DNA of 64,000 nt from Ilyomonas sp963847085 (GCA_963847085.1 CAWJYO010000011.1:372001-436000); one strand, 5' to 3'; numbered from the stretch's first letter, positions 30,164-39,274 are shown. Program-made: numbers and translations. Notes: a model not told the origin generated them from the sequence alone.

Positions 30164-31099
30164 ATGATAGCACACACATTTCCGGGCCAAACTGCATTTT
30201 ATAAAGGAAAAGTAAGAGATGTTTACACCATCGGCAACGATACATTGGTGATGATTGCCAGCAACCGCATTTCTGCTTTTGATGTGATACTTCCAAAGCC
30301 TATTCCCTACAAAGGCCAGGTGTTGAACCAGCTTGCAGCTTACATGCTTGATCAAACAAAAGACATTTGTTCTAACTGGTTATTGGCAACACCTGCGCCG
30401 GTTGCTGCGGCAGGAAAAAAATGTGTGCCTTTTAAAATTGAAATGGTTGTGCGCGGCAACTTAACGGGTCATGCATGGCGCACTTACAACAGTGGCAAAC
30501 GCACATTATGCGGGGTTGCTATGCCTGAAGGAATGAAAGAAAATGATGCGTTTCCTAAACCTATAATTACGCCTTCTACCAAAGCATCGGAAGGGCATGA
30601 TGAAGACATTTCAAAAGAAGAAATTATAAAGACAGGTTTAGCTACCGCAGAGGAATGGAATGTGTTGGAAAGCCATGCTTTGCGCTTGTTTGAAAGAGGT
30701 AAAGAAATTGCCGCCAGGCGAGGTTTGATTTTAGTAGATACGAAATACGAGTTTGGTAAAATTGAGGATGAAATTTATTTAATGGATGAAATTCATACGC
30801 CCGATTCATCCCGTTATTTTTATGCTGATGGCTTTGAAGAACGGCAGCAACGCGGCGAGCGGCAAAAGCAATTAAGCAAAGAGTTTGTTCGTGAGTGGCT
30901 CATCGAAAATAATTTTATGGGAAAGGAAGGGCAAACCGTTCCTGCCATGAGTGATGAATGGATAAACACCATCAGCCAGCGTTATATTGAACTATATGAA
31001 AACGTTACCGGGCAAGCGTTTCAGCCCGTTGACATGAGTGATGAAGAAGTGTATGCAAGCGTAGAAGAATGGCTGAAGAATTTAGGAATTATGATTTAG
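30164..31099 (+). CDS. purC: Phosphoribosylaminoimidazole-succinocarboxamide synthase
   Basis: SAICAR synthetase of purine synthesis: joins CAIR and aspartate using ATP. 311 residues from the ATG at 30164 (MIAHTFPGQTAFYKGKVRDVY). This length matches the longer yeast-type/Bacteroidota form. Visible: YKGKVRDVYTIG (ATP loop), IASNRISAFDVILP, VVRGNLTGHAWRTY, EGHDEDISKEE and LVDTKYEFGK with the conserved acidic residues, and DEIHTPDSSRYFY. Seven in-frame codons upstream are unlikely to be used. Intact. Confidence 0.96.
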   Translation: MIAHTFPGQTAFYKGKVRDVYTIGNDTLVMIASNRISAFDVILPKPIPYKGQVLNQLAAYMLDQTKDICSNWLLATPAPVAAAGKKCVPFKIEMVVRGNLTGHAWRTYNSGKRTLCGVAMPEGMKENDAFPKPIITPSTKASEGHDEDISKEEIIKTGLATAEEWNVLESHALRLFERGKEIAARRGLILVDTKYEFGKIEDEIYLMDEIHTPDSSRYFYADGFEERQQRGERQKQLSKEFVREWLIENNFMGKEGQTVPAMSDEWINTISQRYIELYENVTGQAFQPVDMSDEEVYASVEEWLKNLGIMI

Positions 31100-31164
31100 G
31101 AATTATGATTGCAGCTTATAAAATTGATGCAAAAAAAAACTACCTTTCTACGCTAATACTTGAA

Positions 31165-31239
31165 ATCACAAATCACAAATCACAAATCACAAATCACAAA
31201 TCTACAAATCACAAATCACAAATCACAAATCACAAATCA
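31165..31239. repeat. Tandem repeat of the 7-mer ATCACAA
   Basis: About ten copies of ATCACAA with one interrupted unit (ATCTACAA). It lies between convergent purC and trhO. The trhO gene ends inside it: its last codons and TGA stop are encoded by the repeat (31230-31238). Confidence 0.9.
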
Positions 31240-32267
31240 TTCAATCTTGGCCTTAATCTTTGTTTTGATTTATTAAATACATTCCTTCCTTTGTCTATTC
31301 CCTTTCTTATTTCGGCTTGTCGTTGCAGTGGTAAGTCAATGGTTTCTTTACATTCGATACTGCAACATCCATTGTATTTGGCAGCACATTCTTCGCATTG
31401 AATAAACAACAAATGACAGCCATTATTTTTGCAATTGGTATGCGCATCGCACGGCTTTCCGCATTGGTGGCAATGCGCAATCACATCTTCTGTTATTCGT
31501 TCTCCAAGGCGGTTGTCAAACACAAAATTTTTACCAATGAACTCGCTTTCCAAACCTCTTTCTTTTATCTCTTTTGCATAATTGATAATGCCGCCTTCGA
31601 GGTGAAACACATTATTAAAGCCGTTGTGCAACAAATAAGCACTCGCTTTTTCGCAACGAATGCCGCCGGTGCAGTACATAATCACATTTTTATCTTCCTT
31701 TCCTTTCAGCATGTCAACGGCCATTGGCAGTTGATCGCGAAATGTATCGGAGGGCACTTCCAGCGCATTTTTAAAATGCCCCACTTCATATTCGTAATGG
31801 TTGCGCATGTCTATTACAATGGTGTCATCGCTTTGCAAATACTCATTCATTTGCGCAGCATTTACATATTTGCCTTTGTTGTTCATGCTGAACGTTTCAT
31901 CCTCAATTCCATCGGCTACAATTTTATCGCGCACTTTTATTTTTAGTACCCAAAACGATTTCCCGTCATCGTCCACCGCAATGTTCAATCTTACGTCTTC
32001 CAGTCCATTAATTGAATACAATGTTTGTTTGAACAATTCGGAATTACTTTGCGGAACACTGATCTGCGCATTGATGCCTTCTTTCGCAACATAAATGCGA
32101 CCGAATACCTTCAGCTCATCCAACTGTTTGTAAAGAAAATTGCGAAACTCCAAAGGATTTTGGATTTCGAAATAGCGGTAAAAGCTAATGGTAATGCGGG
32201 CTTCCGTTTCCTGGAGCAAACGCTGCTTCAGTTCATCGCCGCTGATGCGGTTGTGTAAAAATGCCAT
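31230..32267 (-). CDS. trhO: tRNA uridine(34) hydroxylase, rhodanese family
   Basis: TrhO (formerly YceA/UPF0176), which forms 5-hydroxyuridine at wobble U34 with oxygen. 345 residues. N-terminal acylphosphatase-like domain (ISFYRYFEI, FGRIYVAKEGINAQISVP), then the rhodanese domain (DTIVIDMRNHYEYEVGHFKNA) with the active Cys in YCTGGIRCEKASAYL, and a C-terminal Cys-rich zinc-like region (CHQCGKPCDAHTNC, CEECAAKYNGCC). The start at 32267 fits homologs. The final residues and the stop come from the ATCACAA tandem repeat, so expansion or contraction of that array would change the C-terminus only slightly. Confidence 0.92.
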   Translation of the reverse strand: MAFLHNRISGDELKQRLLQETEARITISFYRYFEIQNPLEFRNFLYKQLDELKVFGRIYVAKEGINAQISVPQSNSELFKQTLYSINGLEDVRLNIAVDDDGKSFWVLKIKVRDKIVADGIEDETFSMNNKGKYVNAAQMNEYLQSDDTIVIDMRNHYEYEVGHFKNALEVPSDTFRDQLPMAVDMLKGKEDKNVIMYCTGGIRCEKASAYLLHNGFNNVFHLEGGIINYAKEIKERGLESEFIGKNFVFDNRLGERITEDVIAHCHQCGKPCDAHTNCKNNGCHLLFIQCEECAAKYNGCCSIECKETIDLPLQRQAEIRKGIDKGRNVFNKSKQRLRPRLNDL

Positions 32268-32462
32268 AAAAACAAATTTCAGACATCGTGTTTTTCAATA
32301 CACAATGTTCTATGATAAATATAGATTCCGTTGCAGGCGGAACAAAATTTTCGCGGCAAAAATAAACGACTGGTTTGTGTAATGAAAAGGTTTTGAAAAC
32401 AATTAAGAGATTGGTTACTAATTCAATTTGTTCTTTAAAACATTTTTTTTTAAATGTTACGT

Positions 32463-32613
32463 AGGAACAGCAGGTAGGTAGAACAAAACGAATATGGATA
32501 GCATAACACATTCGTTCCATCGGAACGTTACACAATATGTTGAAAAAGTACCGTTCCGATGGAACAGAACTATGTTTGGTTTTGCCTAATTTTCTGACCC
32601 ACCTGCTGTTCCT
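32463..32613. repeat. Nested inverted repeat, 151 bp, in a 450-base intergenic region
   Basis: Outer arms AGGAACAGCAGGTAGGT (32463-32479) and its complement with one mismatch (32597-32613); inner arms GTTCCATCGGAACG (32514-32527) and CGTTCCGATGGAAC (32552-32565), a perfect 14-bp pair. A TTTGGTTTTGCC motif variant lies between the inner and outer right arms (32575-32586). The arrangement looks like a MITE or a structured RNA. The rest of 32268-32718 shows nothing recognisable. Confidence 0.7.
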
Positions 32614-32718
32614 GCGGAACACCTGGGAAATGTATTCGCCGTGATTGGTTTTTAGCTTAAAAAGATGCATTTGCGTGAGCAAAAACTACCTTATTTTTAC
32701 CGTCCCACAAATTTTTCT

Positions 32719-34239
32719 ATGAAGATAGAAGCTGCAATAACGAACTTGCTCTCCACTATATCTAACGATGCCGTTGAACGCATTGTGAAGCTGCCGCAAA
32801 GTGGTAGTGACCGTGTTTATTTTCGCGTATATACAAGCGAAAAAACGTTCATCGCTACTTATAATAATAACGTTCAGGAAAACAAAACGTTTATTGAATT
32901 CACAAATCATTTCAAACTAAAAAACCTTCCGGTTCCACAGGTGTTTGCTGTAAGTGATGAAGGCAGGTTATATATTCAGGAAGATGCCGGAACTGAATCG
33001 TTGCTTGACAAACTAACTGAACACGGTTATAACGATACCGTTTATCAGTTGTTTCAAAAAAGCCTGCAGCAATTGGCGCGTTTGCAAATACAGGGCGACG
33101 AAGGCTTGAATTACAATTTATGTCTGACCGCAAAGCAATTTGGCAAACAAGCTATCATGAGCGATTTGCTTTACTTTAAATATTATTTTTTAGATACATT
33201 AAAGATGCCTTACGATAAGCAGGCGTTTGTATGCAGAGTTTGAAAACATAAGTGAGTTTTTAGTAAAAGAGGACAACACATATTTTATGTTTCGCGACTT
33301 TCAAAGCCGTAACATAATTGTGAACGAAAATAGCCTTTGCTTTATAGATTACCAGGGTGGAATGCGCGGTGCACTTGCAGTACGATGTAGCCAGTTTGCT
33401 TTGGCAGGCAAAAGCTGAATGAAGTAATGAATGGAAGAACAATTTATTGCATTATTATATGGATGAAGCTGATGCTTTATTGCCACAAAAATTGAATAGA
33501 AAATTGTTTGTTGAGCAATACAACGGCTATGTTTTATTGCGCTTGTTGCAGGTATTAGGTGCTTATGGTTTTCGCGGTTTGTTTGAACGGAAAGCACATT
33601 TTTTAACCAGCATTCCTCTGGCTTTAAAAAATCTGAAAGGCTTTCTGGATACGCATTATATTAACGAAGCAACGCCTGAATTTGGGCGCATTTTAAGAGC
33701 CATTGTAAATGATGACATCATCAGCCGTTTTGAAAGCATACAGGCAAATGAAAACACACCATTGGTAATCAATATCAATAGTTTTTCGTTTAAAAAGAAG
33801 TTACCTAAAGATACCTCAGGCCATGGTGGCGGCTTTGTGTTTGATTGCCGTGGATTGTTGAATCCGGGACGATATGAAGAGTTTAAATGCAGCAGCGGAT
33901 TGGATAAAAATGTTCAAACATTTTTTGGAAGAAAAAACCAAAATGAATGAGTTCTTGGCGAGCGTTTATAATCTGGTTGATATTTCGGTGGAAGACTACA
34001 TAAAGCGTGGCTTCGATTCTTTATCAATCTCATTTGGTTGCACCGGCGGCCAACATCGCAGCGTATATGGTGCCGAGCAAACAGCAAGACATCTTAAAAA
34101 CAAATACAAGGTAAAAGTTGAAGTAGTTCATCTCAATCAAAACAATTGGGTGAAAGAAGCAATAGATACACCGAACTTGCAACGACACAGCAGCAAAAGG
34201 CAACTTCATACAAACAGAATTTCAACACTTGAATCCTAA
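32719..34239 (+). CDS. AmgK-like aminosugar kinase fused to a RapZ C-terminal domain (several lesions)
   Basis: N-terminal aminoglycoside-phosphotransferase-fold kinase (about 340 aa): SGSDRVYFRVY (P-loop-like), YIQEDAGTESLLD, then HxD-equivalent region YFMFRDFQSRNIIV and CFIDYQGGMRGALQYDVASLL with the metal Asp. C-terminal RapZ-type domain: FVFDCRGLLNPGRYEEF, GLDKNVQTFLEEK and the signature SFGCTGGQHRSVYGAEQ. The family AmgK phosphorylates MurNAc/GlcNAc at C1 in wall recycling. Lesions: extra bases near 33230, 33377 and 33922, an in-frame TGA at 33420, and an uncertain frame at the C-terminus after 34150. The MurU-like gene follows directly, supporting a recycling role. Confidence 0.8.
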
Positions 34240-34270
34240 TCTCTCGCAAACACCAATTGTTCGTAAAGCT

Positions 34271-34981
34271 ATGATACTCGCTGCCGGATTGGGCACGCGG
34301 CTGAAACCTTTTACTAATCAGCATCCTAAAGCTTTGGCGTTAGTAAATGGCAAGAGTTTAGTGCAACGTAATATTGAATACCTGCAAAGTTTTGGAATTG
34401 AAGATGTGATAGTAAATACGCATCATTTTGCAGAACAAATTGAAGAAGCCATTACAAAAAACAACGGCTGGGGAAGTAGAATCACTTTATCATTTGAAAA
34501 GGACGTTTTAGAAACCGGCGGCGGACTTTTGTTTGCTTCGCGATATTTTGAAAACGAAGAGAACTTTGTGTTGATGAATGCAGATGTGCTTACCAACATG
34601 CCTTTGAATGAAATGATACAGCAGCACTCGCAAAATGGCCCTTTGGCAACACTTGCAATAAGCAACCGAAGTACTTCGCGTTATCTTTTATTTACAGACG
34701 ATAATGAGCTTTGCGGCTGGCGCAATATCACCACCGGTGAAGTGAAAATGGCTAAACATTCTGAACATTTGAATGAGAAAGCTTTTAGCGGAATTCATGT
34801 CATCAATCATAAAATATTTTCATTACTACAACCTTTGTTTTCGGGCAAATTCTCGATGATTGATGTTTATCTTCAACTGGCTAAAAGCGAGATAATACAA
34901 GGGTTTGCGCATGACGACTATCAGTTTGTTGACGTTGGCAAACCCGAAAGTATTGTGGTAGCGGAAAGCTTGTTTCGTTAG
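34271..34981 (+). CDS. Sugar-1-phosphate nucleotidyltransferase, MurU-like
   Basis: Nucleotidyltransferase of the MurU/RmlA type, 237 residues. Signature MILAAGLGTRLKPFTNQHPKALALVNGKSLV, DVIVNTHHFAEQIEEAI, LETGGGLLFASRYF, and FVLMNADVLTNMP with the metal-binding Asp; C-terminal FVDVGKPESI. Beside an AmgK-like kinase, the expected reaction is transfer of UMP to MurNAc-1-phosphate, giving UDP-MurNAc and bypassing fosfomycin-sensitive MurA; this is inference from pairing. The ATG at 34271 starts directly at the signature; a TTG 42 bases upstream is also in frame. Intact. Confidence 0.82.
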   Translation: MILAAGLGTRLKPFTNQHPKALALVNGKSLVQRNIEYLQSFGIEDVIVNTHHFAEQIEEAITKNNGWGSRITLSFEKDVLETGGGLLFASRYFENEENFVLMNADVLTNMPLNEMIQQHSQNGPLATLAISNRSTSRYLLFTDDNELCGWRNITTGEVKMAKHSEHLNEKAFSGIHVINHKIFSLLQPLFSGKFSMIDVYLQLAKSEIIQGFAHDDYQFVDVGKPESIVVAESLFR

Positions 34982-35067
34982 CATTTTATTCTTCAAATTA
35001 TATTGGCATTGATAACGAGCAGCAATTTTTAGTTGCACTTTTGCACCTTTCAACAGAATTTGTTTTT

Positions 35068-36126
35068 ATGCCGTTTCTGATTCTTTATAATAAAACCAAA
35101 CAAAACGATTATGCTAACTTTCTGCTTCAATTACTAATTGAAATTGCGGCAAAACAAAACGTTGCGGTTCATCAATGCAACAGAATATCAGAAGCAACAA
35201 AAGTGGTTACAAACAATGCTGTATCGGCAATTGCTATTCATTTAAACAAATCTTTGTCGTTTATAAATCTGCTACAGCTTCGTTCTATTATTAGAAAAAG
35301 AAATATCGGATGGCTGGCATTTTTCAATTGTAATAAAGTGCATTCGTTCCCAGTACCACAGTTGCTGGTTGTGAACAATGTTGCGAAATGGAATTCAGCA
35401 AAAACACTTTTATCATCTATAAAAATTGCAGTTGCTTCCCATCATGCAAAACAAAACTTACTGACAAATCATTCAATACCAGAACAGAATATAGAAGTAA
35501 TTCCTGTCGCAACAGATGAACGTTTCAAAGCGGTTGACTGGCCTGAAAAACAATCGCAGAAAATGCAATACACACAAGGCAAAGAATTCTTTATGTGCAA
35601 TGCCCAAGGTAAAACGTATGATATATTGATGGGTTTGCTGAAAGCTTTTTCTACCTTTAAAAAATGGCAGCACAGCAACATGAAGTTATTGATTTACGGA
35701 AACATCTTTTTTGAGCAAAAACAAGAATGGCAGGAGAAATTAAGCACTTATAAATACCGTGATGACGTTGTGCTGTTGCGCGAATCAGAAGTCAATAACC
35801 ATGAGGCTTTGCTGGCTTCGGCCTATGCTTTTATTCATACACCTTTATTTGACGAAGATGTGATGCCGTTGCTACAAGCTTTTGCCTGCGAAACACCCGG
35901 CATTTCCTTCATTTCCAAAAGCGCAAAAGAATATGCAGAGGATGCTGCAATATGGATAGAAGCAGCCAACTACGAACAGTTTGGCGAGAAAATGATATTG
36001 CTTTATAAGGATGAAGCCCTGCGAAACGATCTGATTGAAAAAGGCAAAGGGCAAACTAAAATTCATGCAAAACAAAAAGCAATGCAATTGTTGCAATCAG
36101 TCTTACCTGCTCATCTGTTTGAGTAG
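35068..36126 (+). CDS. Glycosyltransferase, GT-B fold (GT4-like)
   Basis: 352 residues, cytoplasmic, no membrane segment. The layout is GT4-like: an N-terminal acceptor half ending with KIAVASHHAKQNLLTNH-type and IEVIPVATDERF segments, and a donor half with LLIYGNIFFEQKQEW, YRDDVVLLRE and YAFIHTPLFDEDVMPLLQAFACETPGISF, equivalent to the E(x7)E donor-binding region (its acidic residues are replaced or weak). It lies 86 bases after the MurU-like gene and may serve envelope glycan synthesis; acceptor and donor unknown. Intact. Several GCAAAACAAA motif variants occur in its codons. Confidence 0.75.
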   Translation: MPFLILYNKTKQNDYANFLLQLLIEIAAKQNVAVHQCNRISEATKVVTNNAVSAIAIHLNKSLSFINLLQLRSIIRKRNIGWLAFFNCNKVHSFPVPQLLVVNNVAKWNSAKTLLSSIKIAVASHHAKQNLLTNHSIPEQNIEVIPVATDERFKAVDWPEKQSQKMQYTQGKEFFMCNAQGKTYDILMGLLKAFSTFKKWQHSNMKLLIYGNIFFEQKQEWQEKLSTYKYRDDVVLLRESEVNNHEALLASAYAFIHTPLFDEDVMPLLQAFACETPGISFISKSAKEYAEDAAIWIEAANYEQFGEKMILLYKDEALRNDLIEKGKGQTKIHAKQKAMQLLQSVLPAHLFE

Positions 36127-36164
36127 AAAAGAGTTGCTACTTTTGCGGCTTAACACAAGAGTGC

Positions 36165-36509
36165 ATGACCCAATCGAAAATAACAATTGACGTACTGAGA
36201 GATGACAACAAAATGGTTGAAACCATCAACTGGAATGCAACCGACAGCTTGGTAGAAGATACCCAAAAAGCAAAAGCCATGATGCTGGCATTTTGGGATA
36301 ACGCTGATAAAACGGCACTGCGCATTGACCTTTGGACGAAGACAATGATGGTAGATGAAATGACAGACTTTTTTTATCAAACGATGATAACGATGGCCGA
36401 TACTTACAGCCGCGCCACACGTTATGAAAGCCTATCGAACGACATGAAAACTTTTGCCAAAGAATGGATGAAAAAATTCCGTCAACTGCAAAGAAATGAA
36501 GCCAAATAA
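36165..36509 (+). CDS. gldC: Gliding motility protein GldC
   Basis: Small cytoplasmic protein needed for efficient gliding in Flavobacterium. 114 residues, family-typical size. Conserved pieces: INWNATDS, MLAFWDNADKTALRIDLWTKTMMVDEM, then DFFYQTMITMADTYSRATR. It lies without other gld genes, as is common for gldC in Bacteroidota. A TACTTTTG box (36138-36145), fitting TAnnTTTG, is 19 bases before the ATG; a TTTG at 36118 is at shorter than usual spacing. Confidence 0.92.
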   Translation: MTQSKITIDVLRDDNKMVETINWNATDSLVEDTQKAKAMMLAFWDNADKTALRIDLWTKTMMVDEMTDFFYQTMITMADTYSRATRYESLSNDMKTFAKEWMKKFRQLQRNEAK

Positions 36510-36565
36510 AACAGTTTACCCATAACTGGCAACTTCATAAATTTTTTAATGCAAAACAAAACACA

Positions 36566-37018
36566 ATGAGCTTAGAAACAAGGGTAATGAATGAAATGAA
36601 AGACGCGATGAAAGCCAAGAACGAAGCGGGTTTGCGGGGGCTTCGTGCTATTAAAGCTGAAATCATCAAAGCCAAAACTGAACCCGGCGCAAACGGGCAA
36701 ATTTCGGAAGATGGGGAATTAAAGTTGCTGCAACGCCTCATCAAGCAACGCAAAGATTCGCTCGAGATTTTCACGCAGCAAAACCGCAACGATTTAGCGC
36801 AAAAAGAACAGGAAGAGATGACAGTAATTGAGAAGTTTTTGCCTGCTCAACTGAGCGGTGAGGAATTGAAAGAAGCGATACAAAAAATAATCGCCGAAAC
36901 CGGCGCCTCCTCTCCTGCCGATATGGGTAAAGTAATGGGCGTTGCCACAAAACAACTCGCCGGAAAAGCCGACGGCAAAGCCATCTCGGCATTGGTGAAA
37001 GAACTGCTTTCGAAGTAA
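36566..37018 (+). CDS. GatB/YqeY domain-containing protein
   Basis: 150 residues, single YqeY domain, related to the tail domain of GatB amidotransferase that binds tRNA; role uncertain. Visible: DAMKAKNEAGLRGLRAIKAEIIKA, LIKQRKDSLEIF, KFLPAQLSGEELKEAI and MGKVMGVATKQLAGKADGKAIS, all family hallmarks. The variant GCAAAACAAAA lies between gldC and this gene. The stop is 89 bases before cvpA. Intact. Confidence 0.93.
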   Translation: MSLETRVMNEMKDAMKAKNEAGLRGLRAIKAEIIKAKTEPGANGQISEDGELKLLQRLIKQRKDSLEIFTQQNRNDLAQKEQEEMTVIEKFLPAQLSGEELKEAIQKIIAETGASSPADMGKVMGVATKQLAGKADGKAISALVKELLSK

Positions 37019-37107
37019 TATTTACAATTTAAGATTGAATATTTGGTTATTGCTGTTCTGCTTGTTGTTTTCTATTATTCATTATTCAATCTTAAATATT
37101 CAATCTC

Positions 37108-37644
37108 ATGCTCATTGACGTTGCCTATACAATCATTCTCCTTTTTGCCATTTTCAGAGGTTACAGCAAAGGTTTTGTTGTGGCAATATTTTCTTTAGTT
37201 GCCATTTTTATTGGTTTGGCAGCGGCAATAAAACTATCAGCCACTGTTGCATTATGGCTGGGAAAAAGCACAAACATTGGCGAGAAACTGTTGCCGGTTC
37301 TTGCGTTTGCTATTGTGTTAATTGGTGTTGCTTTGATCACAAGGCTGATTGCTGCCGTAATTGAAAAAGCATTGCAGATAGCTATGTTAGGATTCGTTAA
37401 CCGATTAGCAGGCATCTTACTGTATGTGCTTCTTTACACCATCCTGTTCAGTGTCGTTTTGTTTTTTGCAACAAACATTTCTCTGTTAAAACAACCCACT
37501 ATTGCCACTTCTTATACTTACCCTTTTATAGAACCGTTAGGACCCAAAACTATCAATGCTTTCAGCCGGTTTATTCCACCACTTCAAAACATGTTTCGCC
37601 AGTTGGAACATTTTTTTGATAATGCTGTTCTTCACAACAAATGA
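37108..37644 (+). CDS. CvpA family inner-membrane protein
   Basis: 178 residues with four hydrophobic segments (AYTIILLFAIFRGYSKG, IFSLVAIFIGLAAAIK, LPVLAFAIVLIGVALIT, and ILLYVLLYTILFSVVLF), typical for CvpA family proteins. The N-terminal motif RGYSKGFV is diagnostic. Family members affect colicin V production in E. coli and envelope behaviour elsewhere; the function here is unknown. The C-terminal tail is soluble. Intact. Confidence 0.85.
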   Translation: MLIDVAYTIILLFAIFRGYSKGFVVAIFSLVAIFIGLAAAIKLSATVALWLGKSTNIGEKLLPVLAFAIVLIGVALITRLIAAVIEKALQIAMLGFVNRLAGILLYVLLYTILFSVVLFFATNISLLKQPTIATSYTYPFIEPLGPKTINAFSRFIPPLQNMFRQLEHFFDNAVLHNK

Positions 37645-37725
37645 ACATTCATCAAATCAAAACGGCTACTTTAGCAGCACTTACTTAATTTTGACAATCA
37701 GCTATTTTTACAAAGAGGATTTATC

Positions 37726-38502
37726 ATGTATGAAATAAAACAGCACGACAAGTTTAAATATATCGAAGAAGGAACTGGCGAGCCATTGCTGCTGTTGCAT
37801 GGCTTGTTTGGCGCATTAAGCAACTTTCAGGATTTGATAAATCATTTCAAATCGCGCTACCAGGTAATTGTTCCAATACTGCCACTTTTTGATTTGGACA
37901 TATTTCACACTACTGTTGGCGGCATTGAAAAATTTGTATATAGATTTATTGAAGCCCGCAATTACAACGGCATTAATCTGCTGGGCAACTCGTTGGGTGG
38001 TCATGTGGCGCTCGTGCATGTTTTAAAGCATCCCGAACGGATTAAATCACTTATTCTCACCGGCAGTTCCGGCTTGTTCGAAAACGGCATGGGCGACAGC
38101 TATCCGAAACGTGGGAATAAAGATTATATACGAAACAAAACCGAGCTTACGTTTTATGATCCGAAGATGGCAACGGACGAGTTGGTAAATGAAGTGTTTG
38201 AAATTACCAACAACCGTTTGAAAGTGATAAAAATAATATCGCTTGCCAAAAGTGCCATCCGTAATAATTTAGGTGAAGAATTGAACCAGATACAACAGCC
38301 AACCTTGTTGATCTGGGGTAAAAACGACACCATAACGCCGCCATTTGTTGCAGAAGAATTTCATAAGCTGATTCCCAATAGCGAGTTGCATTTCATTGAC
38401 AAATGCGGGCACGCTCCCATGATGGAAGTGCCCCATGAATTCAACCATATTCTGGAAGCCTTTTTAAAAGAATTGAAACAACCTGCTGCAACTATCGCGT
38501 AG
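37726..38502 (+). CDS. Alpha/beta hydrolase
   Basis: 258 residues. LLLLHGLFGALSNFQDL is the oxyanion region, the nucleophile elbow is GNSLGGHVAL, the acid is likely the Asp in LLIWGKNDTITPP, and the catalytic His is in CGHAPMMEVPHEF. It resembles MhpC/lipolytic hydrolases of Bacteroidota. No signal peptide; cytoplasmic. It is followed by the CBS protein 29 bases on, so the two could be in one operon. Substrate unknown. Intact. Confidence 0.88.
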   Translation: MYEIKQHDKFKYIEEGTGEPLLLLHGLFGALSNFQDLINHFKSRYQVIVPILPLFDLDIFHTTVGGIEKFVYRFIEARNYNGINLLGNSLGGHVALVHVLKHPERIKSLILTGSSGLFENGMGDSYPKRGNKDYIRNKTELTFYDPKMATDELVNEVFEITNNRLKVIKIISLAKSAIRNNLGEELNQIQQPTLLIWGKNDTITPPFVAEEFHKLIPNSELHFIDKCGHAPMMEVPHEFNHILEAFLKELKQPAATIA

Positions 38503-38531
38503 TTTTTTTTGTCTCATTAAAAAAAGATGCA

Positions 38532-39191
38532 ATGCTTGTAAGCCAGCTTCAGATTGTGAATTACCCGGTGCTTCATTTTAGCGATACAGTTTCTCTTGCC
38601 CTGCAGTTGATGGACGATTATGATATACAGCATTTGCCGCTTGAAGACGATGAAACGTTTACAGGCGTCATTTCAAAAACCGATTTGTTTGACGAAGACG
38701 AATCGGCAACGCTCGCTGCATTATCATTAAACATAATTAAGACATCAGTACAACCGCAGGAACATTTCTTATCTGCGCTGAAAGCGGCAGCCAGCAACGA
38801 ACTAACGCTTTTACCAGTCGTAAATACCGACGGGCAACTACAGGGAATTATTACGAATACAGAGTTATTGCGCGCCGCGGCTGCTTTTCAAAATGTAGAA
38901 GAACCAGGCGCCATTATTGTGCTCGAAATGGAACGCATTAACTATGCAGTTGGCGAGTTATCGCGCCTCGTAGAAACCAACAATGCCAGCATTTTACAAC
39001 TGAACACTTTTACAGAAAGTGGCACAGGTTTGTTTATTGTTACGATGAAGTTGAACAAGACTGAAGCATCGGATGTGCTCGCAACTTTACAACGGTACGA
39101 TTATATTATCCGTTACTTTTTTGGCGAAGAAGCCTACGAAAACGAATTGCGCGAGAACTACGATTTACTGATGAATTATCTAAAGATATAG
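38532..39191 (+). CDS. CBS-domain protein with C-terminal ACT-like region
   Basis: 219 residues. Two CBS motifs: ALQLMDDYDIQHLPLEDDETFTGVISKTDL and SALKAAASNELTLLPVVNTDGQLQGIITNTELLRAA, together a CBS pair that could bind an adenine nucleotide. After a linker, GAIIVLEMERINYAVGELSRLVE..FIVTMKL resembles an ACT fold. Close relatives in Bacteroidota lie beside nadK or pdx genes; neither is here. A regulatory role is inferred only. Intact; a motif copy begins 3 bases after the stop. Confidence 0.82.
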   Translation: MLVSQLQIVNYPVLHFSDTVSLALQLMDDYDIQHLPLEDDETFTGVISKTDLFDEDESATLAALSLNIIKTSVQPQEHFLSALKAAASNELTLLPVVNTDGQLQGIITNTELLRAAAAFQNVEEPGAIIVLEMERINYAVGELSRLVETNNASILQLNTFTESGTGLFIVTMKLNKTEASDVLATLQRYDYIIRYFFGEEAYENELRENYDLLMNYLKI

Positions 39192-39193
39192 CG

Positions 39194-39274
39194 TTTGTTT
39201 TTGCCGGTATTTTTTGTACCACAAAGAAGCGAAGAAGCAAAGGATCACGAAGAGAAGTTTAGATTTGTTTTTGC
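39194..39274. repeat. Two direct copies of the interspersed motif in a gene-free gap
   Basis: TTTGTTTTTGCC occurs at 39194-39205 and 39264-39275, exactly 70 bp apart and in the same orientation, each followed by ATTTTT within 3-4 bases. They lie in the 252-base gap between the CBS gene and the DUF721 gene. The rest of the gap contains no supportable gene; a 23-codon open frame near 39309 is too short to call. Confidence 0.85.

Noticed and set aside
31165..31239. CRISPR-like array
   Set aside because: Units are 7 bases and directly adjacent with no spacers; it is a simple tandem repeat.
27553..33422. TGA recoded to an amino acid
   Set aside because: TGA ends many clearly complete genes here (for example def, recA-type neighbours such as cutC and trhO), so reassignment is not tenable.
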